In this document: one piece after another, positions 35,218 through 41,768 of the stretch
Layout: the number at the start of each line of letters is the position of its first letter
Numbering within the stretch: position 1 is the first letter of the stretch
DNA from: Candidatus Thorarchaeota archaeon
GTDB lineage: Archaea; Asgardarchaeota; Thorarchaeia; Thorarchaeales; Thorarchaeaceae
Reading direction: 5' to 3'
Length of the DNA stretch: 64,000 nucleotides
Assembly (NCBI GenBank): GCA_016839245.1
Contig: JAEOUN010000110.1
Location: 48,955 to 112,954, forward strand
The notes under the pieces: generated by a model
The model's input: only the letters and a program-made list of their open reading frames with translations
The model's database searches: none
Told to the model about the DNA's origin: nothing
Made by a program: the position numbers and the translations under genes

Positions 35218-35237
35218 TTCGAATATTCATATTCGAA
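35218..35237. promoter_or_regulatory. Operator-like 9-bp palindrome
   Basis: TTCGAATAT (35218-35226) and ATATTCGAA (35229-35237) form a perfect inverted repeat with a 2-base spacer, 31 bases upstream of the pseudogene start. The symmetry and length suit a dimeric repressor site controlling that former gene. No T-run follows on either strand. Confidence 0.45.
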
Positions 35238-35269
35238 TAATTCTTTGGTAGTCACGGAATTTAAAAAAG

Positions 35270-35304
35270 GGTAAGAACACCCAGTGCAAAAAAGACCGGG
35301 TGTT
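35270..35304 (-). terminator. Terminator of the cDPG-synthetase-like gene
   Basis: On the minus strand AACACCC (35304-35298) pairs with GGGTGTT (35282-35276). A short spacer and a T-run (CCCTTTTTT on the minus strand, near 35270-35262) follow. It begins 8 bases after the stop codon. Confidence 0.7.
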
Positions 35305-35311
35305 TACTGTT

Positions 35312-36643
35312 CTATTTCAGATTATGTTCTTTGACGAATTTTGACAAGACATCGTCGAGATTCGGTCTTCCAATCTCCTGCAAATCATATCTGACACGAA
35401 CATTGGGTTTGCTTATCTTAATGACACGATTGAGGTCAATTGGGGTACCAATAACAATAGCATCAACATCTGATCTATTGATAGTTTCTTGTAGTTCTTC
35501 CATCTGTTTCTTTCCATAACCCATTGCCGGTAGGACATCTTCTAGATGGTAGTATTTCTCGAAGGTATCTCTGATACTGCCGACCGCGAAAGGTCTTGGA
35601 TCAACAATGATTGCGCCAGCTTTTCGCGCAGCAATGTAACCTGCTCCATAAGGCATTTCGCCATGCGTAACAGTTGGACCATCTTCAACAACGATGACAC
35701 GTTTTCCACGAATTGATTCCATATCATCTATAGTCAGTGGAGAAGCCGCATCAATAATGACTGCATCTGGATTGACAGCCATGATATTCTCCCTGACTTC
35801 TTCGATATCTTCGTAGTCAGCGGTGTCTTCTTTGTTTATGATAACAACATCAGCCATTCTGATATTTGTTTCACCAGGATAGTATGAAACCTCATGACCT
35901 GGACGATGTGGGTCTGCTATTACAATAAGAAGGTCGGGCTTGTAGAATGGAAAGTCGTTATTGCCTCCATCCCATGTGATGACATCAGCTTCTTTCTCAG
36001 CTTGCTCAAGAATTTTACCATAATCAACACCTGCGTATAGAATTACTCCCATGTTGATTATTGGCTCATATTCCTCTCTCTCTTCGATAGTGCATCGATA
36101 TCGATCCATATCTTCAAGAGTCTCGTAACGCTGAGCTGTTTGCGATGCGAGATCTGGATCATATGGCATGGGGTGTCGAATATTGACCGGCCGTAATCCC
36201 ATGTCAACAAGTATCTGGTTGACACGACGTGATGTCTGGCTTTTTCCACAACCTGTTCTTACGGCACAGACTGCAATTACAGGTTTGTTGCTCTTGATGT
36301 AGGTATTTGCGGGTCCCATAAGACGCATATCTGGTCCCAATTTATTGACCCATGCAATTTTGTGACCAACTGTTTCATATGGAAGGTCTGAATATGCTAA
36401 AATACACTGCTCAACATTGAACTCTTTAATAAGCTCAGGAAGTTTTTCTTCGGGGTAGATTTTAATGCCCTTTGGATAGAGTGGTCCTGAGAGTTCAGGT
36501 GGATATATTCGATCACCGATTCCGGGAATTTGTTCAGCTGTGAACGCAACCACTTCATAATTCTCATTATCTCTGAAGTAGACATTAAAATTATGAAAAT
36601 CACGTCCAGCTGCACCCATGATTATGATTTTCTTTTTGCTCAT
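35312..36643 (-). CDS. Cyclic 2,3-diphosphoglycerate synthetase-family P-loop protein
   Basis: The 443-residue protein has an N-terminal Rossmann-like domain (KIIIMGAAGRDFHNFNVYFR) and a P-loop domain with VCAVRTGCGKSQTSRRV near residue 128. ITWDGGNNDFPFYKPDLLIV and MADVVIINKEDTADYEDIEE read as Walker B and base-binding-like segments. The family is typified by methanogen cDPG synthetase, but most members in other archaea and bacteria have no proven activity. It is monocistronic, with GGGGTGGATC before the ATG. Confidence 0.8.
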   Translation of the reverse strand: MSKKKIIIMGAAGRDFHNFNVYFRDNENYEVVAFTAEQIPGIGDRIYPPELSGPLYPKGIKIYPEEKLPELIKEFNVEQCILAYSDLPYETVGHKIAWVNKLGPDMRLMGPANTYIKSNKPVIAVCAVRTGCGKSQTSRRVNQILVDMGLRPVNIRHPMPYDPDLASQTAQRYETLEDMDRYRCTIEEREEYEPIINMGVILYAGVDYGKILEQAEKEADVITWDGGNNDFPFYKPDLLIVIADPHRPGHEVSYYPGETNIRMADVVIINKEDTADYEDIEEVRENIMAVNPDAVIIDAASPLTIDDMESIRGKRVIVVEDGPTVTHGEMPYGAGYIAARKAGAIIVDPRPFAVGSIRDTFEKYYHLEDVLPAMGYGKKQMEELQETINRSDVDAIVIGTPIDLNRVIKISKPNVRVRYDLQEIGRPNLDDVLSKFVKEHNLK

Positions 36644-36836
36644 ATCAGATCCACCCCTAAGGAGTGATATTTCTGAGTTGGTTGCCCTCCATGTACGTTA
36701 AGAAATTGTTGGTTGAGTCAAAAACCATTTCTTCTCTCAATTTGACCTTAGAATACTGCAAAACTATCAATCATTCGAATGATTTTACTAGAATTGATTA
36801 ATAGTAAATATGCTTTCTAAAAATCGAAGTATGTAT

Positions 36837-36932
36837 CTTCCGAAAATCGATTCGGAAAATCGGAAGCAATACAAACATCTAAATACATGATGGAAGCAGT
36901 ATAAAGGAAGTACGCTCTTTGGAGATACTTCC
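36837..36932 (+). promoter_or_regulatory. Promoter of the E2F-like gene with nested inverted repeats
   Basis: This lies in the 312-base gap between divergent genes. A TATA-like TATAAA at 36900-36905 places the start of transcription near 36927-36932. It is flanked by two symmetric elements: CTTCCGA (36837-36843) with TCGGAAG (36860-36866), and GGAAGTA (36906-36912) with TACTTCC (36926-36932). A direct repeat (CCGAAAATCG and CGGAAAATCGG) lies inside the first. The second pair sits between TATA and start site, where a bound protein would block transcription. Autoregulation is the natural inference. The remaining gap sequence (36644-36836) is AT-rich with no further element recognised. Confidence 0.5.
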
Positions 36933-36955
36933 GGATTAGATAGTGGGGTGCCTCA

Positions 36956-37507
36956 TTGAAGTTATTTGAATTGGCTCGTGAATCAGTGAAGATTCTCAAG
37001 CAGTGTGGTGAAGAAGGAATTAAGAGCGACATTTTAGCCATGCAATTAGATACTCCTAAGCGAAGAGTCTATGATGTCATTGCCGTCCTAAAAGCGCTTG
37101 GACAAGTTCGGACAAACAGGAAATTTGATGGAACCACTATTGTTTGGATTGATCACTCCAAGGACTTTGTCGATAAAAAAGCATACGATGAAATTAAGAG
37201 TGAACTCGTCAGTGAGAGCGATACTCGAAAAGAATTCCAAGTTCAAGTAGCAGAACTAAAGGAGCAGCTACGTATTACTCGTGGAAAACTAAGACGTGAC
37301 ATTCAGCCTATTGAAATGGCAAATAAAACTGAGTTCAACACCACACAATTACGAGTTAGAGCTCTATCAAGTAATGGCATCAAAAAGGTGGAACATTCTA
37401 GCATTGAAGTGGTAATTGAAACTCATGAGGCAGGTATTGTTGTAGATCCAACCGTTGTCGAGACCGATGAACACGAGGTTCTTATCAAGAATTTGCAGCG
37501 TATTTGA
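36956..37507 (+). CDS. E2F/DP-like winged-helix transcription factor
   Basis: Of 183 residues, 1-66 match the E2F/DP DNA-binding domain: LFELARESVKILKQCGEEGI, then PKRRVYDVIAVLKALGQV with the RRVYD base-contact motif at 36-40, then strands ending TIVWID. In human E2F1 the matching stretch is KRRIYDITNVLEGI. Residues ~67-118 are a heptad-rich helix (AELKEQLRITRGKLRR), and ~125-180 are beta strands (QLRVRALSSNG; SSIEVVIETHEAG), an order that recalls the coiled coil and marked box of E2F. The start is TTG with GGGGTG upstream. The family controls DNA-replication genes in eukaryotes; the targets here are unknown. Confidence 0.75.
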   Translation: MKLFELARESVKILKQCGEEGIKSDILAMQLDTPKRRVYDVIAVLKALGQVRTNRKFDGTTIVWIDHSKDFVDKKAYDEIKSELVSESDTRKEFQVQVAELKEQLRITRGKLRRDIQPIEMANKTEFNTTQLRVRALSSNGIKKVEHSSIEVVIETHEAGIVVDPTVVETDEHEVLIKNLQRI

Positions 37508-37509
37508 TT

Positions 37510-37917
37510 CTATTTTCGTCTTCTAATTTGTACTTGACTGCCACGTTTGATGTTTTTGAGAAGTGCAATTTGCTGAGTTGGTGATGTTAGTTTTCCCAGT
37601 ATATTCACCTGACTGTATGTGTGCATATCTTCAAGGTAAATCACTAGTGCATCTCCTAATGGCATGTAAGCTATATCTCCGTGTTTTACATCGTTCGTTG
37701 GTTTTGCATTACCTTTAGAGATGCCCAATGTGATCTGTAATTCATTTCGCATCAAGGCTACTTTTCCTTCTATAGGCAGCCTAAAAGAGATTTCTTCAAC
37801 AATGAGTGGAGCATGAATCCGATTGATTATTCCCTCAAGAACTAGGTTTCCTTCAAATGAAAATTCCATATGGACATCTGTATCGCTTAAGTCGGGCATA
37901 ATATTATCTTGAAACAA
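37510..37917 (-). CDS. Cyclophilin-like-fold protein (TM1367 type)
   Basis: The 135-residue protein has the beta-barrel pattern of the DUF369/TM1367 cyclophilin-like family, with HAPLIVEEISFRLPIEGKVA, then DVKHGDIAYMPLGDALVIYL and VNILGKLT near the C-terminus. Members resemble cyclophilin in fold but usually lack the isomerase arginine, and no catalytic site is evident here. It ends 2 bases from the E2F-like gene (convergent) and diverges from the VWA gene at 38013. Confidence 0.65.
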   Translation of the reverse strand: MFQDNIMPDLSDTDVHMEFSFEGNLVLEGIINRIHAPLIVEEISFRLPIEGKVALMRNELQITLGISKGNAKPTNDVKHGDIAYMPLGDALVIYLEDMHTYSQVNILGKLTSPTQQIALLKNIKRGSQVQIRRRK

Positions 37918-38012
37918 GGGTCCTAAAATGTTCTCTGCCTTGTAATCTGCAAAGGCTTAATTGTCCATGAGCAATTCCTTACTTGGAGCTGATATGACTG
38001 TCTGTAACTAAA

Positions 38013-39125
38013 TTGGATGTGGCGTTTGTTGTCGATACTACTGGCTCAATGAAAGATGATATTTCTGCAGTACGAGATAGCTTGGCTGAAATTGTAAATC
38101 ATATAACGTCTAGAACTGAAGGTCTTGAGATTAGATTCGGAGTAGTATCATATAGAGACCATCCCCCGCAAGACCGTACTTATGTAACTCGAGTGTTTGA
38201 CTTTTCTAATAATATTAAGCGAGTAAAGAAGCTTATAGCTGATCTGAGACCATCTGAAGGTGGTGACACACCTGAAGCTGTTGCGGATGGAATTGCTGAC
38301 GCTCGGACAAAACTTTCTTGGGAACGTGATGCTTACAAAGTCGTACTCCTTGTTGGAGATGCTCCCCCACATGGAAAGCAGTATAATTCCATTGGTGACG
38401 ATTACTTCCCTGATGGTTGTCCAAAGGGTTTCGATCCTATTGACGAGGTTCGTCAGTTTAGAAATGACTTCGGAAGCACTATTTTCATTTTTGTATGTGG
38501 ATGCAATCCATTGGTAGAGGATTCATTTAGAAAGATAGCTGATTCCGTTGAGGATGGAAAATACTATTCGTTACTTGAAGCACATGAGCTACCAGAAGCC
38601 ATTCTAAAAATCCTTGAGGGTGTAAGTGACCTAATTGAAGCAGATAGAAAGGTCTTGGCTTATTATGAAAATCATGACGGAACCTTTGACATGGGTGAAG
38701 CAGCTTCAAACTTGAATATGGAATTGAGAGAACTGAAAACATCACTCTCTCGATTACTTGAGCTCGGACGGATTACTCGATGGCCAAAGGGACGCCCGCT
38801 TACTTCTGAGCAAATAGGTTTTGAAGTTGTGCTAGGTGAAGTACCAAACAATATTGTGGCTGGAAAAGCATTCAATTATACAATTCGTGTCAAAAATCCA
38901 GCGGTTGCAGATATTAGCCTTCGTGTAATCGCATCATTGATAACTTCAGATGGCGTATCTGAAGTAACGAATGAGCGTCATGATATACCCTCCAAATCTG
39001 AGAGGTTATTAGAACTGAAATTTATTCCAATGACTGATGTAAAGGGAAAAGCGTCTCTACGTGTAGAGGTGTTCTATGGCTCTAAATCTGTAGTATCTCA
39101 GATCTATAATACTCGTATCTACTGA
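38013..39125 (+). CDS. VWA protein with winged helix and C-terminal beta domain
   Basis: Residues 1-~210 are a VWA domain of the DVAFVVDTTGSMKDD type with a complete metal site (DTTGS, the Thr in EGGDTPEAVADG, VLLVGDAPPHG). Residues ~212-265 look like a winged helix (FDMGEAASNLNMELRELKTS). The rest is an Ig-like strand-rich domain (AFNYTIRVKNPAVADISLRV). The start is uncertain: TTG 38013 or CTG 37998 (frame open to 37995). GGAG at 37984 is better spaced for an ATG at 37994 that only encodes a 5-codon peptide in another frame. First gene of a five-gene plus-strand run. It probably binds partners through metal-dependent VWA contacts. Confidence 0.8.
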   Translation: MDVAFVVDTTGSMKDDISAVRDSLAEIVNHITSRTEGLEIRFGVVSYRDHPPQDRTYVTRVFDFSNNIKRVKKLIADLRPSEGGDTPEAVADGIADARTKLSWERDAYKVVLLVGDAPPHGKQYNSIGDDYFPDGCPKGFDPIDEVRQFRNDFGSTIFIFVCGCNPLVEDSFRKIADSVEDGKYYSLLEAHELPEAILKILEGVSDLIEADRKVLAYYENHDGTFDMGEAASNLNMELRELKTSLSRLLELGRITRWPKGRPLTSEQIGFEVVLGEVPNNIVAGKAFNYTIRVKNPAVADISLRVIASLITSDGVSEVTNERHDIPSKSERLLELKFIPMTDVKGKASLRVEVFYGSKSVVSQIYNTRIY

Positions 39126-39138
39126 TGGTGGATTAAGT

Positions 39139-40299
39139 ATGGTTCTAAAAACGAAAAAAGGTCGATATCAAGAAGGTCTATGTTTTGTATCTGCTGAAGG
39201 GATACACTTAGAACCAGGTATTTACGAGATACGCTGTAATGACAACCACCTATTAACTGAAGTGCGTCCATCGAAACGAGTCCCTTCAGGTCTGATAGTG
39301 CTCGATGAACGTATCTATAACGAACTTGAATGTACTATGGATTCTGAAGTTTCATTGAATCCTGTCCATGAAACAATTCCCATCTGTTCAAATCTAAGCC
39401 TTTCAGTTTCATCTAAAAGAGCTATTGATATTCAACTGGTTGCTGATACAATTTCAAAGAGAGTAAACGATCTTCGAGAAGACTTCAATGGATTAATTCT
39501 GAAAAATGGACAGGTTTTGTCAATTGAGAGACTGGGACTGCAATTCAAAGTTCTTTCTCTTGCTCCAAAAAATGATGTTTATTCTGCATCTAGAATATCT
39601 TGGGATGTTTTGGAGGAGATATATCTTGAACCTCAAAAAACATTGAATCGCTTTAATCTATGTTGCGTCGTTGAGATAGGTGCGGCATCACAGATTTCCG
39701 ATATTGACGATGATTCCAAAAACAATGCTCATTCACATATTCCTCGTTATGAGGCTGCGCTGTCAGCTATCAACGAGATATCCAAGAATTATGCTGACTA
39801 TAATACTGATTCCCAATTTTGTGGATTTGCTTATTGTGATGAAATTTTTCAGTATCCAATATACGATTCTGAAACGGGTGAATCTATTGTATTCTCTTCT
39901 ATACACTCACCATCTCTTCTACTGTCGTGTATAGAATGGATTAGAAAGACAATGGTCCTTCATAAAGGGAAGCCATCAAATCCTGGTAATGCTCTTCTTA
40001 CTGCTATTGAAGCAGTTTCCACATTCCGTGCAGTCAACAACTATCCAACAGTCTTATTCTTTTGCTCAAGTGGTTTTCATACTGCTGGTCCAAATCCTGT
40101 CAAAGTCGTAAAGACTCACTTTGATGATCCTAAGCTTGCAGTCTTCTCTTTGAGTCTTGGAAAAGAGAGTAATTTTGAATTAATGGAAGCTATCGTAGAA
40201 TACAGTAAAGGCCGGGCATTAAAAGTGACGGACTCGAATCAAATTGAAACAGTACCGCTTCTTTTAACTGATATACTAAATCATATAGGTGACTCGTGA
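39139..40299 (+). CDS. Cdc48-N-like plus degenerate VWA protein
   Basis: Of 386 residues, ~1-150 resemble the two-part N domain of Cdc48/VAT: a barrel-like half (KGRYQEGLCFVSAEGIHLE; LDERIYNELECTMDSEVSLN) and a second half (DFNGLILKNGQVLSIERLGL; FKVLSLAPKND). Residues ~165-386 follow a VWA fold (FNLCCVVEIGAA; ALLTAIEAVSTF; TVLFFCSSGFHTAG) but lack the D-x-S-x-S, Thr and Asp metal ligands. It should therefore bind without metal or be structural. ATG has GGTGG upstream. The next gene overlaps its stop by one base. Confidence 0.6.
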   Translation: MVLKTKKGRYQEGLCFVSAEGIHLEPGIYEIRCNDNHLLTEVRPSKRVPSGLIVLDERIYNELECTMDSEVSLNPVHETIPICSNLSLSVSSKRAIDIQLVADTISKRVNDLREDFNGLILKNGQVLSIERLGLQFKVLSLAPKNDVYSASRISWDVLEEIYLEPQKTLNRFNLCCVVEIGAASQISDIDDDSKNNAHSHIPRYEAALSAINEISKNYADYNTDSQFCGFAYCDEIFQYPIYDSETGESIVFSSIHSPSLLLSCIEWIRKTMVLHKGKPSNPGNALLTAIEAVSTFRAVNNYPTVLFFCSSGFHTAGPNPVKVVKTHFDDPKLAVFSLSLGKESNFELMEAIVEYSKGRALKVTDSNQIETVPLLLTDILNHIGDS

Positions 40300-41468
40300 T
40301 GATAGATGATCTATCCAAATGGTTGCAGGCAATATTCCATAGTGGTGCGATATCCTCATATGTTTCAGTTCAGATTCCCACTGGTGCATTAAAGACTGGC
40401 TGGATTGGTCAAAGCCTTATTCAGAAAGGCTTCTCCGGAAAATTGGAAGATAAACTGAACCAAGAACAACTCGTAATTCCTCTTGATAGATTTGTGCGAT
40501 TGACGAATGAGTGGATTGATCGGATTGAACCACATTTAGGATTACTTCTTCTTGGCAAGAGAGGTTTAACAGAATCAAGATTTGTGGCTTTGGTGTCCAA
40601 TGATGTTAGAAAGAAAGAATCAAAATCACTAGCTATCGCATTTCAATCGGAAAATTTTGGGCTCGATGATACTATTCACCAACTTGTTCAATCAATCTCC
40701 GGGAAAAAGAAATCCTATACAGCGGAAGAACCAGATTTAGACTATATCGAGCATCTAAAGAATCAAACTTCTATAGGTCTAGTCACGCAGCTACTTGCAC
40801 TCAGACTGCCATCTTCAGAAAATAAAATAATTGAAGTAATTCAAGACACTCAGAAAGATACTATTGATTCCAAATTTGTTATCACCAAGTATGGTAATAA
40901 TCGTGAAATGTTATCGATAGCTTCACTTGTTTCTAAGTGGCTTCCTGGACTTGAAATTTTTTGCAAAGATGGCAATAATGTTGCCGCTATAGTTTTTGTC
41001 ATCGAGTCCAAAATATGGTTGTGCTTATGGGATTCTCCTCAAGGGATTGTGTGTTTTGCTACGATTAATAGTGACGATATCGAAGACACACTAATGCAAT
41101 ATGTATATCCTCTTTGGTTATCCTCCGACGATTTAGCTGGAATTCCAGCAAAAAGCCCAAGTGTCATCTTAGGAAGAAAAAAGACACACTCCTCTATAGT
41201 GATATCATCTGATCATGGACATAAGAAATCAATACCTACAACACTCCAGAAACAAGATACTATTTTGGAAAACTTGATTCAAAGGGTGACTTGGATCGAA
41301 GACCAACTGCGAGGATTTGAAAATTCTGGGAAGTCAAATAGTGAGGATAACTCACTTTCAATTGTCACTTCACGATTAACCGACACTATTGATCGACTCG
41401 AGTCTATTTTTACAAAACTCAAAACACTTGAAAATCGGATTGACAAAGTTACTAAAGAGAGGAATTGA
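40299..41468 (+). CDS. Unknown protein with C-terminal coiled coil
   Basis: I do not recognise this 389-residue protein. Residues ~1-280 are mixed alpha/beta with two roadblock- or longin-like strand pairs (HLGLLLLGKRGLTESRFVAL; NVAAIVFVIESKIWLCLW), which may be two copies of one small fold. Residues ~310-389 are heptad repeats (ILENLIQRVTWIEDQL; DTIDRLESIFTKLKTLENRI). The ATG overlaps the upstream stop (TGATG), with AGGTGA 6 bases upstream, so it is translationally coupled to the Cdc48-N/VWA protein. The coiled coil may pair with that of the next small protein. Confidence 0.6.
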   Translation: MIDDLSKWLQAIFHSGAISSYVSVQIPTGALKTGWIGQSLIQKGFSGKLEDKLNQEQLVIPLDRFVRLTNEWIDRIEPHLGLLLLGKRGLTESRFVALVSNDVRKKESKSLAIAFQSENFGLDDTIHQLVQSISGKKKSYTAEEPDLDYIEHLKNQTSIGLVTQLLALRLPSSENKIIEVIQDTQKDTIDSKFVITKYGNNREMLSIASLVSKWLPGLEIFCKDGNNVAAIVFVIESKIWLCLWDSPQGIVCFATINSDDIEDTLMQYVYPLWLSSDDLAGIPAKSPSVILGRKKTHSSIVISSDHGHKKSIPTTLQKQDTILENLIQRVTWIEDQLRGFENSGKSNSEDNSLSIVTSRLTDTIDRLESIFTKLKTLENRIDKVTKERN

Positions 41469-41474
41469 TTTGGG

Positions 41475-41768
41475 ATGAAAGATTCTGCCACTGATACTAC
41501 ACAAGAGTCTGAAGAAATTAAGCAACAAATGCAGGTGATCAGCAAACTTACAGAACGCCTCGATAAATTAGAGGAACAAATAAAGGCGATATCACAAGCA
41601 AGTCCTACTCATTCCTCTTCTCAGACATTTGATTATTTCCAGAAAATCATAATGAAAATCACATCACTCCGTGAACTTATAGATAAGGTGGAGATTGAAA
41701 TTGATCAGCTCAATTCTAGAATGGATGGTATAGAATCTCTCAGATTCAAACATCGGACTGAGAGCTGA
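41475..41768 (+). CDS. Small coiled-coil protein
   Basis: The 97-residue protein consists of two heptad helices (IKQQMQVISKLTERLDKLEE; LRELIDKVEIEIDQLNSRMD) joined by a Ser/Thr-rich turn. There is no other motif. It ends the plus-strand run and overlaps the convergent 904-residue gene by 23 bases. Similar C-terminal heptads in the preceding gene suggest that the two products associate. Confidence 0.6.
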   Translation: MKDSATDTTQESEEIKQQMQVISKLTERLDKLEEQIKAISQASPTHSSSQTFDYFQKIIMKITSLRELIDKVEIEIDQLNSRMDGIESLRFKHRTES

